From Erysipelotrichaceae bacterium (GTDB taxonomy: Bacteria > Bacillota_I > Bacilli_A > Erysipelotrichales > Erysipelotrichaceae): a stretch of 64,000 bases of DNA. The notes beneath the pieces were generated by a model. The model was not told the DNA's origin and did not search any database. It saw nothing but the letters and a program-made list of their open reading frames with translations. This document shows positions 52,807 to 62,364 of the stretch, in pieces. Numbering within the stretch: the first letter of the stretch is position 1; every line of letters starts with the position of its first letter. The translations under genes were made by a program, and so were the position numbers. The stretch spans positions 1-64,000 of the forward strand of contig JAFTCJ010000006.1 of the NCBI GenBank assembly GCA_017454765.1. Reading direction: 5' to 3'.

Positions 52807-54266
52807 TAAAGTTTTTTCCCAATGATCAGACATTTGTGATGTTCTCTCTTTTAGGATTCACCTTCGATATCAGATGGTATGCCGTTCTGATCCTGACAGG
52901 TGCAGTCAGTGCATTCCTGATCGCCAGAAAAGAAGTCCGCAGGGCAAAGTTCATCTCTGATGATTTCTTTGATTCTTTATTCATCTATACGCTGTGGATA
53001 GGGATCCTTGGCGCCAGACTCTGGTACTGTATCTTCTATAATTTCAGGTATTATCTCACTTTCCCGATGGAGATCATCCGCATCTGGGACGGCGGTCTGG
53101 CGATACAGGGCGGCATCGTTGCCGGTGCACTGTTCGCCTGGTGCTTCTGCAGATATCACCGTTATCCTTTCCTGAAGATCCTGGACTATGTCATGCCCAA
53201 TGTCATGCTGGGACAGGCGATCGGCAGATGGGGAAACTTTGTCAACCGGGAATGTCACGGCGGCGAAGTTGCGGAATCCTATTTCGACGGCATCCTTTCC
53301 TTCCTGAAAGAGGGGATGCACATCAACGGCCATTATTACGAACCGCTCTTTTTCTATGAATCGGTGCTTTGTTTTACCGGCTGGCTGCTGATCTGGTTTG
53401 TGCTCAAAAGATATCAGAAGAAGAGAGGCTGGCTGGCTTATGCCTACCTGATCTGGTACGGTGTGATCCGTTTCTTCATTGAAGGAAGAAGGACCGATTC
53501 TCTCTATCTGGGCAATCTGAAGATGGCGCAGGTGACTTCGATCGTCTTCTGCATCATCGGTATCCTGGGTTTTCTGGGTTTCTTTGAGCGTTTCTTCAGA
53601 AAAGAGAAGCCGACACTGATCTTTGACTTTGACGGCACTCTGATGGACACCAAAGACGCCATCTTTGAAGGCTATCGTGAACTCTTCCGCCGCTTTTCCG
53701 ATGAGAGTCTGTTTACCGATGAAGTGAAGGACGAAGTGATCGGTCCGGCGCTGCGGGATGTCTTCCCGAAGTACTTCCCGGATGTCGATTATGACACGCT
53801 TTCCGATATCTATCACAAGAGGCAGGCCGAAGTTGCCAAAGACGTCTATCATCCGATACCGCATGCCGATGAGCTGTTGAGGTATCTGCATGAGCAGGGT
53901 TACCGTATCGGCATCATCTCCACCAGATCAAAGGAAGGGATCGAAGGCATCCTGAATGATTTCTCTCTGAGAGAATGTGTTGATGACATCTGCGGATGGA
54001 CAGATGTGAAGAATCTCAAACCGGATCCGGAAGGGATCTTCCAGCTGGTCAGAAACAACAGATGGAACAGTGAAGTCATCATGATCGGTGACTCTTTGAT
54101 GGATATCGAGTGCGGAAGGAATTACGGTGCCTATACGGTCGCTTATCTGGATGATCCCAATCGCGCCGAAGAATTAAGCAAGGCTGCCAACGCTGCGATC
54201 AGCGATATGGAAGAACTGAAAGAGATCGTGAAACGGAACATTTCCTTCACATATGATGAAAAATAG
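52803..54266 (+). CDS. lgt: Prolipoprotein diacylglyceryl transferase fused to a PpaX-like HAD phosphatase
   Basis: A continuous 487-residue frame. Residues 1-262 are Lgt: seven helices, IWDGGLAIQGG, the signature GRWGNFVNRECHGG and EGRRTDSL. After FFRKEKP there is a complete HAD domain: nucleophile DFDGT (275-279), ISTRS motif II, MIGDSLMDIECG motif IV. In Bacillota the separate hprK-lgt-ppaX order is common, where PpaX removes the pyrophosphate made by HprK. Here lgt and the phosphatase are one protein. Would act at the membrane with the phosphatase in the cytosol. Confidence 0.92.
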   Translation: MIKFFPNDQTFVMFSLLGFTFDIRWYAVLILTGAVSAFLIARKEVRRAKFISDDFFDSLFIYTLWIGILGARLWYCIFYNFRYYLTFPMEIIRIWDGGLAIQGGIVAGALFAWCFCRYHRYPFLKILDYVMPNVMLGQAIGRWGNFVNRECHGGEVAESYFDGILSFLKEGMHINGHYYEPLFFYESVLCFTGWLLIWFVLKRYQKKRGWLAYAYLIWYGVIRFFIEGRRTDSLYLGNLKMAQVTSIVFCIIGILGFLGFFERFFRKEKPTLIFDFDGTLMDTKDAIFEGYRELFRRFSDESLFTDEVKDEVIGPALRDVFPKYFPDVDYDTLSDIYHKRQAEVAKDVYHPIPHADELLRYLHEQGYRIGIISTRSKEGIEGILNDFSLRECVDDICGWTDVKNLKPDPEGIFQLVRNNRWNSEVIMIGDSLMDIECGRNYGAYTVAYLDDPNRAEELSKAANAAISDMEELKEIVKRNISFTYDEK

Positions 54267-54288
54267 AGAATTATTTCTCTGTTTTTTA
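54265..54288 (+). terminator. Intrinsic terminator after the uvrA-hprK-lgt operon
   Basis: AGAGAA / TTCTCT with a 4-base loop and six T. The stem overlaps the TAG stop. Confidence 0.72.
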
Positions 54289-54350
54289 TTTCCGGGTTTC
54301 ATTATTCTGATATTTGGTTATAATAAAAAAAGAATAACAGGAGGTTATTT

Positions 54351-54971
54351 ATGGTTACAGTAATCGATCATCCGCTGATCACACACAAACTGACTATCAT
54401 GCGCAATGAGGAGACAGGTCATAAGGATTTCAGGGAGAATCTCGATGAGATCGCATCTCTGATGGCATATGAAGTGCTCAGAGACCTGCCTTTGAAAGAT
54501 ATCCATATCACGACACCGATGGGTCCCTGTGACACGAAGGAACTGGCTACCGAAGTCATCCTGGTCCCGATCTTAAGAGCCGGCATGGGTCTTGTGAACG
54601 GTATCATGGACCTGATCCCGACGGCGAAGGTAGGTTTCATCGGTCTCTACAGAGACGAAGAAACACTGGAACCGGTTGAATATTTCGCCAAATTCCCCAA
54701 GGAACTGACGGAAGGTGTCGTTCTGGTGCTGGATCCGATGCTGGCAACAGGCGGAAGCGCCATTGCCGCTGTCGACATGATCAAGGCCAGAGGCGCCAAG
54801 AATATCAGGATGGTCTGCCTGGTCGGAGCTCCCGAAGGCGTCAAGGCTTTCACGGAACATCATCCGGATGTCGATCTGTATATGGCTGCTTTGGATGATC
54901 ATCTCAATGAGATCGGCTACATCGTTCCGGGCCTGGGCGATGCCGGAGACAGAATATACGGTACAAAATAA
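54351..54971 (+). CDS. upp: Uracil phosphoribosyltransferase
   Basis: A 206-residue pyrimidine-salvage enzyme. The PRPP-binding loop [14 protein letters not shown] and uracil-binding [10 protein letters not shown] are present, together with [15 protein letters not shown] precedes the ATG. TATAAT about 30 bases upstream. Stands alone with its own terminator. Confidence 0.96.
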   Translation: MVTVIDHPLITHKLTIMRNEETGHKDFRENLDEIASLMAYEVLRDLPLKDIHITTPMGPCDTKELATEVILVPILRAGMGLVNGIMDLIPTAKVGFIGLYRDEETLEPVEYFAKFPKELTEGVVLVLDPMLATGGSAIAAVDMIKARGAKNIRMVCLVGAPEGVKAFTEHHPDVDLYMAALDDHLNEIGYIVPGLGDAGDRIYGTK

Positions 54972-54977
54972 AAAAAG

Positions 54978-55004
54978 AAGCCACGCATGTGGCTTTTATT
55001 TTTT
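54978..55004. terminator. Bidirectional terminator
   Basis: AAGCCAC / GTGGCTT, 4-base loop, T-tracts on both strands. Confidence 0.82.
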
Positions 55005-55347
55005 ATATATGGATCTTTGTAAATGAAGTGGTATGCCTCATGAAGGCTTTCCGGAAGGATTTTGAAAGAGATTTCTCACTCTTGGCATATTTGAATGTCT
55101 CTTTGATGATCACGAAGACCGCCAGCAGGGAGAGGAAGAATTTATAGCTGTCTTTACTTTCCCTGATCGCTGAGAGCTTTTCATTCGTCTGATCGATATG
55201 CACAGAGATGGAAGAAGCACCCTGCGCCGTATCGGATATATTCCTGACAGTCTTCATCAGAGACTTCAGAAAAGCGATCAGCGCTGCGATCAGTGCCATG
55301 ATCAGGATGATATAGACATATTTCATGTAGGGATTGATGATCTTCAT
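55003..55347 (-). CDS. Small membrane protein, unknown
   Basis: A 114-residue protein with two hydrophobic segments (about 9-27, VYIILIMALIAALIAFL, and 68-84, KFFLSLLAVFVIIKET) and a basic C-terminus. It starts 4 bases after the yigZ stop on the same strand, with no ribosome site. No known family. Confidence 0.5.
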   Translation of the reverse strand: MKIINPYMKYVYIILIMALIAALIAFLKSLMKTVRNISDTAQGASSISVHIDQTNEKLSAIRESKDSYKFFLSLLAVFVIIKETFKYAKSEKSLSKSFRKAFMRHTTSFTKIHI

Positions 55348-55351
55348 AACT

Positions 55352-55948
55352 CTATTTTACTACTTTCTGCACGCTTTCTTCACCGATCTTTTCCGGAAGA
55401 ATGCCTTTGGTGTATTCCTTGATCGTTTCCAGTTTTTTCTCATCATCCAGGGCGAAGATATAGGTGACATCGCTGTCATAGAGGGTATCTGAAAGGATCG
55501 CGTTGTTTCGCAGATAATGATCGATCCTGTTGGCAGCCTCATAGCTTAGTTTCAGCTGGTATTTCGGATAGATCTCATCGATGACTTTAACTCCTTTTTT
55601 CAGGCATTCGCTGACGGATGAGGAATAGGCTCTGATCAGTCCGCCGGCACCCAGTTTGATGCCGCCGAAATAGCGTACGACCAGGGCACAGGTCTCATCC
55701 ATGTCGTTTTTGTCCAGAACATTCAGGATCGGCGCACCGGCAGTTCCGGATGGTTCACCGTCATCGGATGAGCGTCTGATATTGTGACAGATCAGAGCGG
55801 AACAGACATGGGTCGCATCGTGATATCTTTTTCTGATCTCATTGAGGTATTCCCGGTATTCTTCCTCGCTTTTCACATGTCTGATGAAGCAGATGAAACG
55901 GGACTTTTCGATGACCAGTGTATTTTCTGTTTCTTCTTTCAAATACAT
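55352..55948 (-). CDS. YigZ/IMPACT-family protein
   Basis: A 198-residue member of the UPF0029 family. RHVKSEEEYREYLN, SSDDGEPSGTAGAPILNVL and VVRYFGGIKLGAGGLIRAYS are the family hallmarks. Role unknown, possibly linked to translation or ribosome maintenance. TAAAAT lies 6 bases before ATG 55948. Confidence 0.9.
   Translation of the reverse strand: MYLKEETENTLVIEKSRFICFIRHVKSEEEYREYLNEIRKRYHDATHVCSALICHNIRRSSDDGEPSGTAGAPILNVLDKNDMDETCALVVRYFGGIKLGAGGLIRAYSSSVSECLKKGVKVIDEIYPKYQLKLSYEAANRIDHYLRNNAILSDTLYDSDVTYIFALDDEKKLETIKEYTKGILPEKIGEESVQKVVK
55354..55359 (-). promoter_or_regulatory. -10-like box before the small membrane gene
   Basis: TAAAAT on the minus strand, overlapping the last codons and stop of yigZ, 6 bases before ATG 55347. 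It may be coincidental. Confidence 0.35.
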
Positions 55949-55954
55949 AATTCT

Positions 55955-55960
55955 ATTTTA
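55955..55960 (-). promoter_or_regulatory. -10 box, leaderless-type promoter
   Basis: TAAAAT on the minus strand, 6 bases (AGAATT), ATG 55948. Confidence 0.55.
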
Positions 55961-55999
55961 GAAAATTTGTGTTAGAATTGGAAATGTTGTGAGGTGTAT

Positions 56000-56137
56000 A
56001 TGAGAAGTTTAGAAGAAATTTTGCACGAACTCAACGCTGCCGAAAAGGAATATGCAAGAAAATGCAGGGAATACGGCATCGAGGAAAAAGGCAAAAAGAA
56101 AAAGGCGGATGAAATTCCGGTAAATGAAGGCAAGTAG
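56000..56137 (+). CDS. 45-residue charged protein
   Basis: A short frame starting ATG 56000 with GTGAGGTG before it and a TAGAAT box at 55973-55978. It is highly charged (MRSLEEILHELNAAEKEYAR, then GKKKKADE) and looks helical. Stop is within a clear terminator. Real by its signals; function unknown. Confidence 0.65.
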   Translation: MRSLEEILHELNAAEKEYARKCREYGIEEKGKKKKADEIPVNEGK

Positions 56138-56160
56138 GTCATAAATGACCTACTTTTTTT
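56132..56160 (+). terminator. Intrinsic terminator of the 45-residue gene
   Basis: AAGTAGGTCA / TGACCTACTT with a 4-base loop and a T-run. The TAG stop lies in the stem. Confidence 0.85.
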
Positions 56161-56207
56161 ATGACCTTCAATGTTATAATAAGGATGAATTTAGGAGGAG
56201 TTTTGTT

Positions 56208-57428
56208 ATGGCTAAAAAGCTGGTTACAGATTTGGACGTAGCGGGCAAAAAAGTCATCGTCAGAGTTGACTTCAACGTTCCGCACAAGGGTGATGTGATT
56301 ACAGATGACAACAGAATCGTTGCTGCATTGCCGACAATCAGATATCTGCTCGAGAACAATGCAAAGGTCATCCTGCTCTCTCATTTAGGCAAGGTTGACT
56401 ACAAGAAGACCGAGGAAGAGATCGAAGCGGCAAAGAAGAAAAACAATATGGCTATTGTTGCTGCAAAACTGCAGGAATATCTGCCTGACAACAAGGTCAT
56501 CTTCGTCGATGCGACAAGAGGCGAAGATCTTGAAAAGGCAGTCGCAGACATGAAGGAAGGCGAAGTCGTCCTGATGCAGAACACGAGATATGAAAAGGGC
56601 GAATCCAAGAACGAAGAGACCCTGGGTCGGTACTGGGCATCATTGGGTGATCTGTTTGTTGAGGATGCATTCGGTTCCGTTCACAGAGCTCACGCTTCCA
56701 CCGTCGGTATTCCGACTGTACTTCGTTCCGCAGCCGGTTTCCTGGTCGAGAAGGAACTGAAGTTCCTGGGCGATGCGGTCGAGAATCCTGTCAGACCCTT
56801 TGTCGGAATCTTAGGCGGTGCCAAGGTTGCTGACAAGCTCAAGGTCATCAACAATCTGCTCGAAAAATGTGACACGCTGATCATCGGCGGTGGCATGGCT
56901 TATACATTCCTGAAGGCTCAGGGCAAAGAGATCGGCGGCTCGCTGGTCGATGACGAAAAGCTCGAATACTGCAAGGAGATGCTGGACAAGGCTGCAGCCT
57001 TAGGCAAGGAACTGCTGCTTCCGATCGATACTGTCGTTGCGGATGCTTTCCCTGATCCGATCGATGCCGAGATCGAGACGGAAATCGTCGATGTTGACAG
57101 TATCCCGGCTGACAAGCAGGGTCTGGATATCGGTCCCAAGACAGCTGAACTGTTTGCCGAGAAGGTAAAGGCAGCCAAGACAGTCGTCTGGAACGGTCCG
57201 ATGGGCGTGTTTGAGAATCCGGTGCTGGCTAAGGGCACCAATGCAGTCGCCAAGGCTCTGGCAGAGTGCGAGGGCACAACGATCATCGGCGGCGGTGATT
57301 CCGCAGCAGCGATCAAACAGCTCGGTTATGCCGACAAAGTTTCTCACGTATCAACAGGCGGCGGTGCTTCCCTGGAATTCCTGGAGGGCAACGGCTTACC
57401 TGGTGTCGATATCTTGGACGAAAAATAA
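56208..57428 (+). CDS. pgk: Phosphoglycerate kinase
   Basis: Makes ATP and 3-phosphoglycerate in glycolysis. A 406-residue protein: [40 protein letters not shown], and the ATP-binding [16 protein letters not shown] 56208 has TTAGGAGGAG before it; an in-frame upstream ATG lies in the preceding terminator. First gene of pgk-tpiA-eno; no phosphoglycerate mutase between tpiA and eno. Confidence 0.97.
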   Translation: MAKKLVTDLDVAGKKVIVRVDFNVPHKGDVITDDNRIVAALPTIRYLLENNAKVILLSHLGKVDYKKTEEEIEAAKKKNNMAIVAAKLQEYLPDNKVIFVDATRGEDLEKAVADMKEGEVVLMQNTRYEKGESKNEETLGRYWASLGDLFVEDAFGSVHRAHASTVGIPTVLRSAAGFLVEKELKFLGDAVENPVRPFVGILGGAKVADKLKVINNLLEKCDTLIIGGGMAYTFLKAQGKEIGGSLVDDEKLEYCKEMLDKAAALGKELLLPIDTVVADAFPDPIDAEIETEIVDVDSIPADKQGLDIGPKTAELFAEKVKAAKTVVWNGPMGVFENPVLAKGTNAVAKALAECEGTTIIGGGDSAAAIKQLGYADKVSHVSTGGGASLEFLEGNGLPGVDILDEK

Positions 57429-57440
57429 AAAGGAGCTGAA

Positions 57441-58190
57441 ATGAGAAAACCTATTATCGTTGGTAACTGGAAGATGAACAAGACTCCTTCGGAAGCTCTG
57501 GAATTCATGAAGGGCATCGAAGAAGTCCTGACCGGAGAAGAGGGTGCTGATTACGGTGTCGGTGCACCGTATGTCGACCTCGATGTCTGTGTCAAGAATG
57601 CGAAGAATCTGATCATTGCCGCAGAAAACTGCAATGAGAAGGATTCCGGTGCTTATACCGGTGAAGTATCTGTTCCGATGCTCAAGGAAGTCGGAATCAC
57701 ATACTGTATCATCGGCCACTCCGAGAGAAGAACTTACTACAACGAAACAGATGCTGCCTGCGCTGCAAAGTGCAAGCGTCTGTTTGCGGACGATATCATC
57801 CCGATCCTGTGCATCGGTGAGACGGAAGCGGAATATGACGAAGGCAAGACAGCCGATGTCATCAAGTCCCAGCTGGCCGGTTCGCTGGCAGGTCTGGATG
57901 CCGATGAAGTCGCCAGAATGGTCATCGCTTATGAACCGATCTGGGCGATCGGTACCGGCAAATCTGCGACCAAGGAGATCGCAGAAGACTGCTGCAAACT
58001 GGTCAGAGACACTGTCAAAGCTCTCTATGACGAGGCGACAGGCGAGGCTGTCAGAGTGCAGTACGGCGGTTCGGTAAAACCGACCAACATTAAGGAATAT
58101 ATGGCTTGTGAAGATATCGATGGTGCTTTGATCGGTGGCGCTTCACTCAAAGTCGATTCATTTAAAGAAATAATTGACGCTACGAAATAG
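57441..58190 (+). CDS. tpiA: Triose-phosphate isomerase
   Basis: A 249-residue glycolytic enzyme. Asn-Lys near the N-terminus (GNWKMNK), catalytic His in GHSERR, and catalytic Glu in AYEPIWAIGTG. 12 bases after pgk with its own AGGAG site. Confidence 0.97.
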   Translation: MRKPIIVGNWKMNKTPSEALEFMKGIEEVLTGEEGADYGVGAPYVDLDVCVKNAKNLIIAAENCNEKDSGAYTGEVSVPMLKEVGITYCIIGHSERRTYYNETDAACAAKCKRLFADDIIPILCIGETEAEYDEGKTADVIKSQLAGSLAGLDADEVARMVIAYEPIWAIGTGKSATKEIAEDCCKLVRDTVKALYDEATGEAVRVQYGGSVKPTNIKEYMACEDIDGALIGGASLKVDSFKEIIDATK

Positions 58191-59501
<1,311 letters not shown>

Positions 59502-59520
59502 GATTTATCGCTTATTGCTG

Positions 59521-59548
59521 AAAGCTCACTGCAAAGTGAGCTTTTTTT
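59521..59548 (+). terminator. Intrinsic terminator of the glycolytic operon
   Basis: AAAGCTCACT / AGTGAGCTTT, GCAA loop, seven T. Confidence 0.9.
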
Positions 59549-59574
59549 GTGCCTGAATTCAAGCTGATCTGTGA

Positions 59575-59580
59575 TAGAAT
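59575..59580 (+). promoter_or_regulatory. -10 box of the ABC exporter
   Basis: TAGAAT, 8 bases before ATG 59589 and 2 before ATG 59583. No ribosome site. Confidence 0.5.
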
Positions 59581-59588
59581 GCATGTAT

Positions 59589-61346
59589 ATGCTGAAGCGA
59601 TTCTGTTCCTATTACCGCCCTTATCTGAAGACCTTTGCACTGGATATGTTCTGTGCTTTGGGCAATTCCGTGATTGGTATCTTCTATCCGATCATCACCA
59701 GATATATGCTGAACGATCTGATCCCCAACCGGAAATTTGAAAAGATCATCTTTTTCGGTTCCATGCTCTTACTGGCATATGTGATCAAGATGATCATGAA
59801 GTTCTGTGTGGATTATTACGGACACATGGTAGGAACGAATCTGCAGGCGGATATGAGAAGACAGCTGTTCGACAAGCTGGAGAAGCTGCCGTTCTCATTC
59901 TTTGATAACAACGAGACAGGCAAGATCATGTCAAGGATCACCAATGACGTCCAGGAGATCTCCGAGCTTGCCCATCACGGTCCGGAAATGCTGGTGATGA
60001 CAACGTTCTCACTGGTCTTCTCCCTGATCTATCTTTCAGGGATCAATGTCACATTGGCCCTGATCATATTCTCCTGTTCACCGCTGCTGTTCATCATCAC
60101 TTTCATCGTCAGGAAAAAACACCTGGAATCATCCCGCAGGGCAAGGCGTTCACTGGCTCAGATCAACGGCGATGTCAATTCTTCCGTTTCCGGTATCCGT
60201 ATCACAAAGGCATTCAACAACGCCGACAAGGAAATGGAGAAATTCGAAGCAGGGAACAAAGCTTTTGTGGAAGCAAAGAAGGGCCAGTTTTTCACGATGG
60301 CCATTCAGCATGCCACAACGGTTTTTGTGACTGACATCTTCAATGTCGTCTGTCTGATTTCTGGCGGCATCTTCCTATATAACGGAGCGATCACTTTCGG
60401 CGATTATTCGACGTTTATCGTATCCGTCTCTTTCTTCACATCGCCCATCCTGCAGCTGGTGCAGTGGATGGAACAGTTCGATGAAGGCATCACCGGCTTT
60501 GAACGTTTCTGTGAGATCATCGATCTGCCGGTAGAGGAAGACAGGGAAGGCGCAAAGGATTATAAAGATCTGAAAGGTGACATCAGCTTCGACCATGTCA
60601 GTTTCTCGTATGACGTCGATGAACACAGGGAAGTGCTCGATGATATCAGTTTCACAGTGAAACAGGGCAATACAGTCGCCCTGGTCGGACCTTCGGGCGG
60701 CGGCAAGACGACGATCTGCCATCTGCTTGAAAAGTTCTACCATCCGGAAAAGGGAGTGATCTGTATCGGCGATATCGATATCGAAGATATCACGATGCGC
60801 TGCCTGCGCGATCATATCGGCATCGTTCAGCAGGATGTCTTCCTGTTCTCCGGATCTTTTGCGGAGAATATCGCGTATGGAAAGAAAAACGCAGATGAGG
60901 AAGAGATCATCTCTGCGGCCAGAAAGGCCAATATCTATGATTACATCATGTCTCTGCCGGATGGCTTTGATACACAGATTGGTGAAAGAGGCATCCGTCT
61001 TTCGGGCGGTCAGAAGCAGAGACTGTCCATTGCCAGAGTCTTTCTGAAGAATCCGGAGATCCTCATACTGGATGAGGCGACGAGCTCTCTGGACAATGCT
61101 ACGGAAGCACTGATCCAGGAAGCCTTGAATTCACTGAAACAGGGAAGAACGACGATCGTCGTCGCCCACCGTCTTTCCACGATCCGCAATGCCAGCGAGA
61201 TCCTGGTAGTGTCCAACGGAAAGATCATTGAAAGCGGAACGCATGAAAAGCTGCTGAAAAAGAGAAGCGGCGTCTATAAGAAACTGTATGAATCACAGTT
61301 CAGGGAAGCCAATTACGGTATCGATGAAAAAATAATGATGTCCTAG
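59589..61346 (+). CDS. ABC exporter half-transporter
   Basis: A 585-residue type IV exporter with six helices in the first 310 residues and an ATPase domain: Walker A GPSGGGKTT (367-375), LSGGQKQRLSIARVF, ILILDEATSSLD, VVAHRLST. Likely homodimer for lipid or drug export. Start chosen by the -10 spacing; ATG 59583 and 59571-region codons are alternatives. Paralogue of the exporter at 15713. Confidence 0.88.
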   Translation: MLKRFCSYYRPYLKTFALDMFCALGNSVIGIFYPIITRYMLNDLIPNRKFEKIIFFGSMLLLAYVIKMIMKFCVDYYGHMVGTNLQADMRRQLFDKLEKLPFSFFDNNETGKIMSRITNDVQEISELAHHGPEMLVMTTFSLVFSLIYLSGINVTLALIIFSCSPLLFIITFIVRKKHLESSRRARRSLAQINGDVNSSVSGIRITKAFNNADKEMEKFEAGNKAFVEAKKGQFFTMAIQHATTVFVTDIFNVVCLISGGIFLYNGAITFGDYSTFIVSVSFFTSPILQLVQWMEQFDEGITGFERFCEIIDLPVEEDREGAKDYKDLKGDISFDHVSFSYDVDEHREVLDDISFTVKQGNTVALVGPSGGGKTTICHLLEKFYHPEKGVICIGDIDIEDITMRCLRDHIGIVQQDVFLFSGSFAENIAYGKKNADEEEIISAARKANIYDYIMSLPDGFDTQIGERGIRLSGGQKQRLSIARVFLKNPEILILDEATSSLDNATEALIQEALNSLKQGRTTIVVAHRLSTIRNASEILVVSNGKIIESGTHEKLLKKRSGVYKKLYESQFREANYGIDEKIMMS

Positions 61347-61362
61347 GACATCATTATTTTTG
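61331..61362. terminator. Bidirectional terminator with the exporter stop codon in its loop
   Basis: AATAATGATGTCC / GGACATCATTATT, then TTTTTG. Separates two convergent genes and contains the TAG of the exporter. Confidence 0.85.
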
Positions 61363-62364
61363 TTCGTTTGCAGATCTGTTTTTGATCATGTCGATCAGCC
61401 ACTGGCCTGATGTTGAGAAATCATCATATTCGAAGCCACTGGTCTTCAGCACGCTTCCCTTGATTGCGGCAGAAGATTCGGATACCTTGGAGAAGTTCCA
61501 CATGACATGAGAGATCCCGTTTTCTTCCAGGAATTCGATCCAGAGATCGGCTTCGTCGATATCGTACGGGAAGTTTCCTGTGGATGCCGTGATGCCGTAT
61601 TCGCTCACGAAGATCGGAAGACCTTTATCGATGGCCCGTTTGACATTATCCCTTGACTCCTGCTTGTGTGAAGCGGAATAGAAGTGCAGGGCATAAAGCA
61701 GATTGGGATAATCCAGAGGATCATCGGCAGCGATATCGACCCGTGAGGACCAGTCAGGAGTTCCTACGATGATCACGGAATCCGGGTCGTTGTTTCGGAT
61801 GATGGAGATGATGACATCGGCATAGGCTTTGACATCATTCCATTCGACATTGTTCGGTTCGTTGCAGATCTCATAGATCACGTTTTTCTTATCTGCACAT
61901 TGCTTGGATGCTTTGTCGAAGAAGTCTTTCGCATCTTCGATGTAGTGATTGGGATCGCCGTCAGAGAGGATATGCCAGTCCAGGATGATATACATGTCGT
62001 TCTTTTCACCGTATTCGACGCCGTCCATCATCAGCTGATACAGTTTTTCTTTATCGCCGCCGGTGCAGTAACCGAAGGAACCCATGCCGTAGGTATACAT
62101 CGCCATACGGAAGACATTGACACCCATGACCTGGGCAAGATCGTGGAAGGTCTCATCTGTGATATACCGTTCGGAAACGGAGACGCCATATCCGGAGATA
62201 CCTCTGAGGATGACGGGGTTTCCGTCTGCTCCGCACAGCTGGCTGTCAATGACCTGCAGGGCACCGCGGGAAGAAGGACGGTCTTTTCCGTCGAATGATT
62301 TTTTGGCTGAGGCACAGGAACTTAACAGTAAGCCTACAATCAGAATCATCAGCAGTTTTTTCAT
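61354..62364 (-). CDS. Glycoside hydrolase family 5 lipoprotein
   Basis: A 336-residue exported lipoprotein (Cys17 in LLLSSC). GH5 retaining endoglucanase fold: GVNVFRMAMYTYGMG, IILDWHILSDGDP, the acid-base Glu169 in EICNEPNN, and the nucleophile Glu255 in FVSEYGIT. It probably cuts a beta-glucan or mannan at the cell surface. The gene follows a GH94-type phosphorylase by a 4-base overlap. Confidence 0.9.
   Translation of the reverse strand: MKKLLMILIVGLLLSSCASAKKSFDGKDRPSSRGALQVIDSQLCGADGNPVILRGISGYGVSVSERYITDETFHDLAQVMGVNVFRMAMYTYGMGSFGYCTGGDKEKLYQLMMDGVEYGEKNDMYIILDWHILSDGDPNHYIEDAKDFFDKASKQCADKKNVIYEICNEPNNVEWNDVKAYADVIISIIRNNDPDSVIIVGTPDWSSRVDIAADDPLDYPNLLYALHFYSASHKQESRDNVKRAIDKGLPIFVSEYGITASTGNFPYDIDEADLWIEFLEENGISHVMWNFSKVSESSAAIKGSVLKTSGFEYDDFSTSGQWLIDMIKNRSANEQK

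Noticed and set aside
52977-53891. A 304-residue minus-strand open frame opposite lgt
   Set aside because: It is the antisense of the Lgt-HAD gene, has no ribosome site or recognisable domain, and its length follows from the codon bias of the real gene.
54289-54350. A possible pyrimidine-responsive attenuator before upp
   Set aside because: The only hairpin is the terminator of the previous operon; no PyrR-type element or anti-terminator pair is visible.
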